In this document: in pieces, positions 46,701 to 54,022 of the stretch | How positions within the stretch are numbered: the stretch's first letter is position 1 | Layout: every line of letters starts with the position of its first letter | From: Spirogloea muscicola | Taxonomy: Eukaryota; Streptophyta; Zygnematophyceae; Spirogloeales; Spirogloeaceae | Assembly (NCBI GenBank): GCA_009602725.1 | Contig: WELB01000163.1 | Location: 99,657-153,678, forward strand | Reading direction: 5' to 3' | DNA length: 54,022 bases | Translations under genes and position numbers: made by a program | The notes under the pieces: model-generated | What the model was told of the DNA's origin: nothing | Seen by the model: only the letters and a program-made list of their open reading frames with translations | The model's database searches: none

Positions 46701-47714
46701 CTGCACCGAGCAGCAGCGGAACTACTAAAACATGCTCATCCTCAAACACGGCCTCCTCATCTCCACCAGCGACATGTGTGATAAAGACCTGTCATGGGAG
46801 GGTGGAGCAGCCATTAATTCCAGAGACGCTATAGAATAACGGAAAAGGAGGACGCAGAGGGCCACAACCTTCCACTGGCAAGCTATCACTCAATGTTATA
46901 GAGCCTGGAGGATTAAGGACTAGAGGCAATCTGTTCCGGGGCTACGGGCTTAGTGCATATAGCTTCGGGGTCCAAGGGTGTCCTCTACCTTGGGATGGAG
47001 CCAGCGGACGATATGCCGTAGTGCGTGGACATACCGTGCTGTGCCGGGTGGCCCGCAGACAGCGAGCCGACCGTGGCCGTCCTGCGACAACCGCAAGAGC
47101 AGACCCCCTGTGCCAGCCTGCTCCAAGAAGAACAAGCAATGAGCTTGGATTTGTGGCTGTCACAGCAGCTAAGAAGACAGAGGGTTGGAGAATGAATTGT
47201 ACGAGCTAGCTTACTTTCCACAAGTACAAGAGGAGACTCGGTCCAGTAGCTGAGGTGAGCAATGTCACAGAAGCCATGATGTGGCAGGCAGTAGATTTGA
47301 TGGATGACAATGATCTGCGGTCTGCCTTTCCGCATGCGTGGCACGCGGCTATGCCGCTGCAAAGCGCGTGGCCTCGATGATGTGCCGACTGAGCTGGCTT
47401 CCCCGCAGACCCCCAGCTACACAGCTCTGAAGCAGCTCGGTCTCCTTGGCGGCTCGTGGCAAAGGCAGAAAGTGCAGAGGGCCGTCTCACGGCGGCGTGC
47501 GGGCGGAGGGACGTGAGGAGCAGCGCGGCGAGGCGCCCCGTGGGCCGCGCGCGGTGCTCCAGCGCCAGCCGCGCGAACCCCTCGGGTGCATTGAAGAGGT
47601 ACTGCGCCCCCCGCCGCGCCGCCGGCTGGACAGCAGCAGCGCCGGGCCCACGGCGTCTGCGGCAGCCTGCACCAGCGTCGCTTCAAAATCGTCGCCGCCG
47701 CCGCTGCCGGCCAT
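43736..47714 (-). CDS. TRZ: Long-form tRNase Z (ELAC2/TRZ), with apparent frameshift in exon 1
   Basis: Endonuclease that removes 3' trailers from tRNA precursors, in nucleus and/or organelles. Exon 1 (47714-47491) starts MAGSGGGDDFEATL and carries the inactive N-terminal metallo-beta-lactamase half (QYLFNAPEGFARLALEHRAR). Exon 2 is 47117-46989 (GTGGLLLRLSQDG, LAVCGPPGTARYVHALR). Exon 3 begins at 46788 (VFITHVAGGDEEAVFEDEHV). A large exon runs to 44701 with the catalytic half: FLGTGCAEPSKYRGSSSISC, LLDAGEGAWGQLVRKLG and the zinc motif LSHKHADHCLGL. The last exons give PVEHCQEAFGLVI, YSGDTQPCQRLV, LIHEATSEKGLE, KKHSTVEEAL and LTHFSQRYPK, stop near 43736. A C6 run at 47607-47612 shifts the frame between MAGSGG… and QYLF…; one added base restores an exon of exact codon length. 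Confidence 0.9.
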
Positions 47715-48250
47715 CGTGCCGCGCCTGCGAAGGCCGCGCCTGATGCGCCTGATGTGTTGTAGAGCGTCGAGCTCTGAGGCTCTGAACGTTGCCTGCAGGA
47801 TACGAAAGAAGCAGCTAATCCGATGGAAGGCGAATGTTGTGAGAGGCTAGCCCCAGAAAGCTTTCAATCAGATTCACTCTACTAGCATTGAATAAGGTCT
47901 GCAAGATAGTCCAACTCTGAGCTGACCACGCATTCACTGGAACAGGTGATTTTCACGCCAATGGCTTGTTCATCTGCTATGAACCACCTTAACATTTGCA
48001 CATTTGCCTGTGTTTAAGTGACTTCGACTTTCTGGATGAAGCGGTACACTTTTGTAGGCGGCGTACTGGTCGAAGGCGTTCTAGAGTTTGCGTCCCATTC
48101 ACTCTGCGAATGAGCGCTCCTTAATCTCTAGTCTGCACGTGCAGATCAGAACAACTAGAGTGCGGATAAGTTTCGTCCTAGGGCTATCTCTAAGGAGTTA
48201 CTTTCTGGCCGCTAATTGATCTAAATTGCAGTTGTTGACTAGAGGTCCTT
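47715..48250. other. 5' flank of tRNase Z; no gene recognised
   Basis: No supported coding sequence. It should contain the tRNase Z promoter (transcription leftwards). Confidence 0.5.
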
Positions 48251-48251
48251 G

Positions 48252-48400
48252 GTGGCCATCCGTAATAGTTGCGTACTTTGCTGAGTCGTTTGCTCTTTCC
48301 GGCCCCTTTAAGCAATTTTCTGGCTGGCCTCCCACAGCTGTCGCCTCCTGATGGAAGAGACTACACTCTAGCCGATAAATTGGCTATTACGGATGGCCAC
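48252..48400. repeat. Inverted repeat with 17-base perfect arms
   Basis: GTGGCCATCCGTAATAG at 48252-48268 is the exact reverse complement of CTATTACGGATGGCCAC at 48384-48400. The 115-base centre includes a degenerate GGCTGG…CAGCTG stem-loop (about 48319-48339). Could be a short terminal-inverted-repeat element. Confidence 0.85.
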
Positions 48401-48409
48401 TCAATAACC

Positions 48410-48735
48410 TCTACTCATTCCGTGCAAGTGGGTATTGAGTAGCAGCTGGAAAGAATGCACGCCCACTATAGCCTGATGCGGCAGCCAGGGCATAGCGGCA
48501 TGCAGATGCAAGCCAGCCAGATTGTTGCCAATCAGGATGGGACGCCCACCTGAGGAGATCCAGTCTGCCCCGATTGCCCCTACTCATCAAAGTTGAAGGC
48601 AGAGACTGGGGAATCCCGAGGAAGACACAATACAACGTCAAAGGAGAAGAAAGGTAGAGGGGGGCGATGGCTGTGAAAGAACAGCACAGTCTAGAGAAGG
48701 CGCAGGGTGCGCATAAAATGGAAGCAAGGCCAAGC
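48410..48735 (-). mobile_element. Decayed retrotransposon fragments
   Basis: The minus frame from 48641 reads RGRLDLLRWA and RYALAAASGYSGRAFFPAAT, a worn C-terminal domain. A second 3' terminus (ggcgcagggtgcgcataaaa) lies at 48699-48718. Confidence 0.6.
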
Positions 48736-48739
48736 TGAG

Positions 48740-49470
48740 CCAGTGAATATTCGCGCCTTTTGGACGTTGTCCACCCCTTATTGGAGAGAAAGACTCTTTC
48801 AGTAGAGCGGTGATGGCTCTGATCCCTTATTGGGCTGGCCTTTCACAGCCATCGCCCCTTCTGGTATGTTTCCTCTTAGGCAAAGGAATGGAGCAAAGAA
48901 TGGGGCTAAGGAAAGCTGATTCCTAGAGAGTGGCTCTCCCAAAGGGACGGGGGCTGTGAACAGCGAGCCCGAAAAGAAGTGACGAAGTCCGAAGCGGCCA
49001 AAACGCTTTTCCCAAAGCTTATTTTGTAGGATAAACTACTTAGTAGAAAGAAGTGGCTCACTCAGTAGCCTTAAGTAGGGAGCCGCAAGTCAAAGCAACT
49101 AGCCGCCGGAAAGAAGAAACTGCGCGCCCATTGAGGATAGGGGCCGGAAAGCAACCCCCGGACGAATGAACGAGGTCTGTAAGGGCCGGAAGTGGGGGCA
49201 GTGGGGCAGGATGAGCCCGTCCGTGTGCGCTTTAGGATTGCAAAGGAAGAAAAGGCTCGCCCATGGAGGATAGGGGCTGGAAAAGCCAGCCCAAAAAAGA
49301 ATGAACAAAGTGCGAGAAGGGGGCCAGGGGAAGCGCTAAGAAAGACAAGCACAAAAAGAAACAAAGCAGCTGCGAATCACTCAGTAACCCCTGCTAAGCA
49401 GCTAAGCAGATTTTAGCGCTTCCCTGGCCCTTCGGACTTTGTCAATTCTTTTTCCTGCCTGCTAGCTTTT
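48740..49470. mobile_element. Retrotransposon 3' UTR mosaic
   Basis: Contains a + stem-loop (48832-48850) and a - stem-loop (49274-49292) with flanks AGGATAGGGGCTGG and AAAAAAGAATGAACAAAG. The 49250-49390 stretch is the reverse complement of 4830-4960 with few changes. No coding part is present. Confidence 0.65.
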
Positions 49471-49479
49471 CCGACAGAG

Positions 49480-49668
49480 GTATTTGAGAGTCCCCTTGCT
49501 GCTGTCTTACTGCTTAGCACTCCGGCTCCATCAGACCTTGTCCTCGGCACAACGCTGGTGGGGCCGCCAGACGACGTCGTGGCAGCCTTTGACACCTTCT
49601 AAGTGCAGCTGGGCGCGATCGGCTCGGACATCCGCGCAGCCAAATGCAGCGCTTGGTCTCCCCAGGGA
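49480..49668 (+). mobile_element. Retrotransposon RT fragment, interrupted
   Basis: The frame reads GTTLVGPPDDVVAAFDTF, one stop, then VQLGAIGSDIRAAKCSAWSP, matching LNIRPEKCSAW in the copy at 5.4-7.3 kb. It is cut at about 49668 by an opposite-strand copy and appears to resume at about 50055. Confidence 0.7.
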
Positions 49669-50045
49669 AAAAAGATCGTGTATTAGAAAGAAATGTAGGC
49701 CAAATGGCCAGGTACAAAGGCAAGCACATCTAAAAATCTACATAACCTACAGCAGATTGACCCGCTCAATAACCACGGGTCAAAACATAAAGGTCACTAC
49801 TCGATGCATGAATACTAGATGCCAGGAACGGAGCCCTTCTGCCACCTACTAGAGCTCGCCCAGCTTTCTGGTGCAAGGCACTAGCCTGAGCACGCTGCAA
49901 ACAGGCCGAAACTCGACGTCGCAAGAGCGACAGATATGCAGCTGGCAAGCCCATCTCAGCCGGAAACACATCTGCGCGTCGAGTGTAGCCTAGATTGGCA
50001 ATGTTTTGAAGCAGAGTGTGGAGTGTGGCCTGCCAGCCCACCTGC
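49669..50045 (-). mobile_element. Retrotransposon 3' end nested inside another copy
   Basis: The minus frame 50041-49766 encodes RRVSACLQRAQASALHQKAG, RALVGGRRAPF, SSSDLYVLTRGY, stop. Its 3' UTR ends AAGGCAAGCACATCTAA-side-first at 49720-49670 with a block shared with 53505-53575, so it belongs to a different 3'-end subfamily. Confidence 0.75.
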
Positions 50046-50054
50046 GCTTGCTTG

Positions 50055-50112
50055 GGCTGTTAGAAACCAGCTGGGGCTTCATCCTCCTCGGCGCCCCCAT
50101 AGAAGAAGTGGC
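50055..50112 (+). mobile_element. Continuation of the interrupted RT fragment
   Basis: Reads WGFILLGAPIEEVALP, equivalent to GMVVLGVPLGVAAHVEQ, which follows KCSAWSPAG in the longest copy. This supports the nesting of the 49669-50045 copy between the two pieces. Confidence 0.6.
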
Positions 50113-50332
50113 ACTCCCAATGGGGGCAAGGGCTGCGAAAAGCCAGCCCAAAAAGAATTCACAAAGGTTCAGAGGGGCCTAAGAGCGGTGAGCAGCTACA
50201 AAGGGGCCTGAGGATGCAATGGTAAAACAGGGGGAGGATGGATCACTCAATAAGTACGAGTGAGGAGCCTCAGATCCGACAGACTAGCTGCCGGGAAGCT
50301 ATCACCCTGACGAAAGCCCAATAGGCTTTTCA
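50113..50332 (-). mobile_element. Retrotransposon 3' end
   Basis: The minus frame from about 50330 reads GFRQGDSFPAASLSDLRLLT, RTY, stop. The stem-loop follows at 50130-50149. It abuts head-on a + strand copy starting at about 50339. Confidence 0.75.
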
Positions 50333-50338
50333 ACCTTT

Positions 50339-50922
50339 GTGGTGGAGCAGCTCCTGGCACGACTACTGGAGCACCTCCGGCCGGCGGACCGCCTCCACAC
50401 GCTGCAAGACATGCAGCTGGCGACCGCCACGCTCGCGGAGGAGGCGGGCTACGCAGTCAGCCAAGCGGCGGGCGAAAAGGAGCGGAAGTACTCGGACCAC
50501 CCGGTGGGAGACGAGTTTGTTCCACTGGCAGTCGACGTGCACGGAGCCTTTGGCTCGAAATGGCTTGACTTGCTTCACCGCCTTGCGAGGCGTGCAGCGG
50601 CCCGCCGCCTCGGGCAGCAGGGCGAGCAGCCCGGCTTCAACGTCGCCGGGTCCATCGCTCAAGTCTTCCGAATGCGGTTGGCCATCTCGATGCAGCGGTC
50701 CCTTGCCTTCGCGATTCACTTGCGCGCAGGCCGAGCTTTGGTGGCGGCCTCCGGCTTCCGTCAGGGCGACGTCTTTCCGTCGGCTAGCTACTCAGACTTG
50801 CATCTACTGACTAGAGGTTACTGAGCGTTCTCTGGCTGATGTCTTAGTCCTAGTCCTTCGTACTCCGGCTCCTTCAGACCTTGTCCACTCCTTTGGGCTG
50901 GCCTTTCCCAGCCACCAGTCAA
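50339..50922 (+). mobile_element. Retrotransposon copy with an intact C-terminal domain
   Basis: Frame 50339-50824 (161 codons) is uninterrupted: EKERKYSDHPVGDEFVPLAV, DVHGAFGSKWLDLLHRLARR, AGSIAQVFRMRLAISMQRSL, LRAGRALVAASGFRQG and YSDLHLLTRGY, stop. The stem-loop is at 50895-50913. It lacks the zinc finger and endonuclease core. The best template for the family's C-terminal domain. Confidence 0.85.
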
Positions 50923-52497
50923 TCTGGCCGCGCTATCCTCATGCTGACCAGGTGCATTGCCCAGCGTCCGCACTACCTGGCCCGCGTCCTCCCTCCCTCC
51001 CCAGCGGTGAAGGCGGGTACGCGGCTTTTGACTCTGGCATTCTGGTGAGCGCTGCCACTCTCCGGCAACACCCCGGCTTCCTCACCACACCACCCGCGTT
51101 GCTCCAGAATAGCCTGCCTATTAGTCAAGGCGGTCTAAGCTGCCGCCCAGTCGCCCGCGCCTGCGAGGCCGCCTACCTGGGCAGCTGGGCCCAGGTCGCC
51201 GCACCCATCAGCCGGCAGGTTCCAAGCTCACGGCATCCGCACCTTGGAGCGGGTGGTAGCTGAAGTGGAGAGCGGCTCGTTGCCCTTCCAGGCTGCTCTC
51301 CGCGCTGCCCGCGACGCGCTCCTGGCGGCCCACCCCGACATATCGAAGCAGGTCGTTCCGTCCATCCACCTTGCGCACACCCTCGACCTGCGGGCCCAGG
51401 CCCGCTACACTGCGCTTGTGGACAAAGCGGCCTATGACCAGGTGGTGGAGCTCCTTCCGCCGCACGAAATCCGAGGGCGCGCCCGGGTCCTCTCCGCCTC
51501 CTCCCCCGGGGCGGCGGCGTAGCCATCAGCACTCCCCATCTACGCGGCGCTGACAATGCCAAACGCGGTATTCAGGACGTCGGCCCACCGGCTCCTTGGC
51601 CTCCTCCTCCCTGCCTCGTCGGGGTCCAACAGTGCGAGTGCGGTGCCCGCCACGATGACCCTGCGGCGCTGGCGGCCCACATGCTCCGCTGCCCGCACGG
51701 GGGCGAGCGGACAGGTTCAGACGACCTCCTGCGAAATGCCATGCAGGGTGTGTTCCTGGAGGCCGGCTACAAGGTGGCAGTGGAGAACTCGACGATCATG
51801 CCCATCCTGCGGGGCGCTGACGGACAGCTTCACACCCGCCACGCGGACCTCGTTGCCATCCCGCCCGGAGGAGGTCCGCGTATCATCGCTGATGTGGTGA
51901 CTGCAGAGTGTTTGTTCATTCGGCCAACCCCGCGAAGACGGCGACGCTTGTCGGCACGCTGTCGCTTTGGCGGCTTGGACTAAGGAGCGCAAGTACTCTG
52001 ACCACCCTCCAGGTGATGCCTTCGCGGCACTGGCCATTGACGTACATGGGGCCTTCGGCAGTGGCTGGTTGGATCTCCTCCAGCGGCTTGCCCGGGAGGC
52101 CATCGAGCGGCGGCCGGGTTCGCCAGGCTTCAATGCTGCCGGCTCCCTTGCGCAGATCTTTCGGATGAGGCTGGCGGTCTCGCTATAGTGCTCTTTGGCT
52201 CATGCGGTCCGCGCGCGCGCTGGCCGTGCTATGGCTGCTGCTTCTGGGTCTCGGCAGAGTGCCGCTTTTCCTGCTTCGAGTTACTCTGATCTTCTGTTGC
52301 TCACACGTGGATTCTGAGCATCCATCTGAATCTCCCTCTGCACCGTCTCGTGCTTTGTAGTGTAGTCCTTTTTCGGCACTTCTTTCTTTGCTTTGGACAT
52401 TGTCCATTCTTTTTGGGTTGACTTTGCCAGCCCCTCTTCTCTATGGGCCTCTTGTCCATTCCTTTTTCTGGGCTGGCCTCTCCAAGCGCTTTTAGGC
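50923..52497 (+). mobile_element. Retrotransposon copy: RT end, endonuclease, C-terminal domain, 3' UTR
   Basis: Begins ILMLTRCIAQRPHYLARVLP (RT end). Later pieces in shifting frames: QARYTALVDKAAYDQVVELL; a C-x-C-x-H-x3-C finger (CECGARHD...HMLRC, about 51625-51695); RHADLVAIPPGGGPRIIADV (the two Asp again 14 apart); TKERKYSDHPPGDAFAALAI; AGSLAQIFRMRLAVSL then a stop at 52186. At least four frame breaks make it non-functional. The 3' UTR has stem-loops at 52415-52433 and a worn one near 52467. Confidence 0.85.
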
Positions 52498-52750
52498 GAG
52501 CTACTCAGACCTGATGGTGCTCACTCGCGGGTAATGAGCATCCCTCTGCATCGTCTAGTTGTTTGCAATGTTTTGGAGTGTCGTCCTTTTTCGGCAGTTC
52601 TATCTTTGGCTTTGGACATTGTCCATTCTTTTTGGGCTGGCTTTGCCAGCCCCCCTTCTCTATGGGCGATCTCTTTTTTTTAGGGCCCCCCGTCATTTGG
52701 CCCCTTCGAACCTTTGTCTAGCTTTTCGGGCTGGCTTTTCAAAGCCCTTG
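52498..52750 (+). mobile_element. Second, 5'-truncated 3' end in tandem
   Basis: Starts with SYSDLMVLTRG, stop (52498-52533). It then repeats the preceding 3' UTR: CTTTTTCGGCA, CTTTGGACATTGTCCATTC and TTTTTGGGCTGG, with stem-loops at 52634-52652 and 52728-52747. Confidence 0.75.
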
Positions 52751-52854
52751 CCCCATTGGGAGTGCCACTTCTCTCCAAGCCACCGCCCTCTCACAGAAGC
52801 GTCTTTCTTCCGTACATATCAAGAGCCCAGGAGGCAGGCACTGGGCTCTTGATC

Positions 52855-53265
52855 GATGGCCAAAGAGCTGAAGTACGCAGACCATCCGCGGGAAGACGAG
52901 TTCTTCCCGTTGGCCATTGCTACCCATGGGGCGCTGGGCGCTCGGTGGCTCGAGCTGCTCACCCAGCTCGCCCGCCCACCATCGCCCGTCGCTTCCATGG
53001 GGAGCCGGTCGACTTTCCTGCAGTCGGGTCGCTGGCGCAAGTGTATCGAATGCGCCTGGCCGTCTTGCTGCAGAGGTCTATGGCCCGGGCGTTGCACCTT
53101 CGTGCCGGCAGAGCCCTCGCTGCTGCCTCTGGCTCTGGCCAGGGGACCCACTTCAACGAGCCTAGCATCTCCGACCTGCGGCTGCTTAGCAGAGGTTACT
53201 GAGTGATTCTCCTGTAGCTCTCTGGATTTTGTCCATTCTTTTTTGGCTGGCTTCTTCTATGGGCG
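52855..53265 (+). mobile_element. Young-looking retrotransposon 3' end
   Basis: AKELKYADHPREDEFFPLAI and GALGARWLELLTQLARP, then a one-frame slip near 52970, then AGSLAQVYRMRLAVLLQRSM, LRAGRALAAASGSGQG, SISDLRLLSRGY, stop at 53200. Nearly identical to 4565-4830 over about 265 bases. Confidence 0.8.
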
Positions 53266-53269
53266 AGCT

Positions 53270-53580
53270 CGATATCACTGGGCTTGCCTCCTGGCGCCGC
53301 CACGGCTGTCGAGGCCACGAGTAGAGGGCAATGGCTGTGATTGGCCAGCCCAAGGAAAGCATGACTGAAGTCCGAAGCGGCCAAAAAAGCGCTGAAGCAC
53401 ACAGCGAGATTGTCCAGGGTTCAGGCCAGCCCGAAAGAGGGATTGAACAAGGTCTGAAAGGGCCGGAAGGCGCAGGAAACACGAGAGCCAGCCCACAGAC
53501 AGGGAAAGGAAAATATCGTGTATATGAAAATTGAAGGCCAATATGGCCAAGTACAAAGGCAAGCACATCTAATGATGTAG
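53270..53580 (-). mobile_element. Retrotransposon 3' UTR fragment(s)
   Basis: Contains a minus-oriented stem-loop (53333-53350) and, at 53505-53575, the AAAGGCAAGCACATCTAA-type end also found at 49720-49737. No coding part. Confidence 0.65.
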
Positions 53581-53868
53581 CAGCTAGCAACTAGCAGCTC
53601 CTGGAGCTGCTAGAAGATAGTGCGGCCAAATTGACTGATAGAGGGATGGGGCAGCAGCAGTGGCAGGAGGAATGGAGGGTGGGGGGGAAGAGGGCCGGAA
53701 GTGCCATGTGCGGCGTTGTCGACCTGTCCTGCTGGAGCTGCTAGAGGAGTGGGGCAGCAGAAGTAGCAGGAGGGATGGCAGGGGGGGAAGGAGAGCGGAA
53801 AGTGCCGATAAAGGCATTGACGACCTGGCCTGGCAGCAGTAGCAGGAGGAGGGATGGCGGGGGGAGAA
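53581..53868. repeat. Purine-rich low-complexity stretch
   Basis: Imperfect repeats of gcagcagtagcaggagggatggcagggggg, for example near 53650, 53755 and 53835. The repeat unit recurs three times at intervals of about 80-100 bases, and no coding is visible. Confidence 0.6.
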
Positions 53869-54022
53869 GGCGCGCGGTGCGCATGAAATTAAAGCGAGGC
53901 CAATTCAAGCCATTACATTGTTCAGGCAGAAAATGCAGAAAGTGCAAAGAATGCAGCGCAAAGAATGTGGCTACATGAAAAGACGCCCTATACTAGGAGG
54001 GCCGGAGGTGCCACAGAGCGGG
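53869..54022 (-). mobile_element. Retrotransposon 3' end running off the window
   Basis: The terminus ggcgcgcggtgcgcatgaaa (53869-53888) is followed by AGGCCAATTCAAGCC, TTGTTCAGGCAG and TGTGGCTACATG. The copy continues beyond the window edge. Confidence 0.75.

Noticed and set aside
52415-52652. GGGCTGG/CCAGCCC hairpins as bacterial-type terminators
   Set aside because: The host is eukaryotic, with spliced genes, and the hairpins follow retrotransposon stop codons in many copies.
1-54022. rRNA genes, CRISPR arrays, prophage or operon structure
   Set aside because: None seen on either strand; all recognised genes are split by spliceosomal introns.

Overview
The window is nuclear DNA of a photosynthetic eukaryote, most likely a green alga of the Trebouxiophyceae or a near relative (inference). 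The genes are split by many short GT-AG introns with TGCAG-type acceptors, exons are GC-rich with CAG/GCC repeats, the proteins are plant-type (an RSL-like bHLH factor, a cytochrome b561/DM13/DOMON protein), and there are interstitial TTTAGGG repeats. Two long N gaps (16774-17766, 36937-37788) and two isolated N positions (4189, 32773) show a draft assembly.

Genes from left to right: a poly-Q bHLH transcription factor (+, 129-3101); a VPS10/sortilin-type sorting receptor A (-, 10165 to about 16530); a cytochrome b561-DM13-DOMON membrane protein (+, 17767-23522); a second VPS10/sortilin receptor B (+, about 25126-30889) with the same exon sizes as A but an in-frame stop; a C-terminal fragment resembling the splicing factor ESS2/DGCR14 (+, 32774-33046) directly after an N; a TAF1A-like RNA polymerase I factor (-, 33723-36844); ATG7, the E1 enzyme of autophagy (+, 37789-42046); an unrecognised small gene (-, about 42917-43460); and long-form tRNase Z (-, 43736-47714), which carries a one-base frameshift in a C6 run. 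Receptor A and cytochrome b561, and TAF1A-like and ATG7, are divergent pairs, and each shared 5' region contains an N gap.

The gaps between genes, and above all 4.5-9.5 kb, 31.7-32.8 kb and 48.3-54.0 kb, are built of nested, mostly 5'-truncated copies of one non-LTR retrotransposon family on both strands. Its best copies encode the end of a reverse transcriptase, a zinc-finger plus restriction-like endonuclease domain, and an extra conserved C-terminal domain of roughly 100-120 residues. After the stop codon many copies carry a GGGCTGG...CCAGCCC stem-loop, and the 3' ends share a GC-rich ATGCGCACCGCGCGCC-type terminus. This element family is the most distinctive thing in the window. The cellular genes do not form an operon-like system. 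They serve separate housekeeping roles: transcription, vacuolar/endosomal sorting, transmembrane electron transfer, autophagy and tRNA 3' processing.
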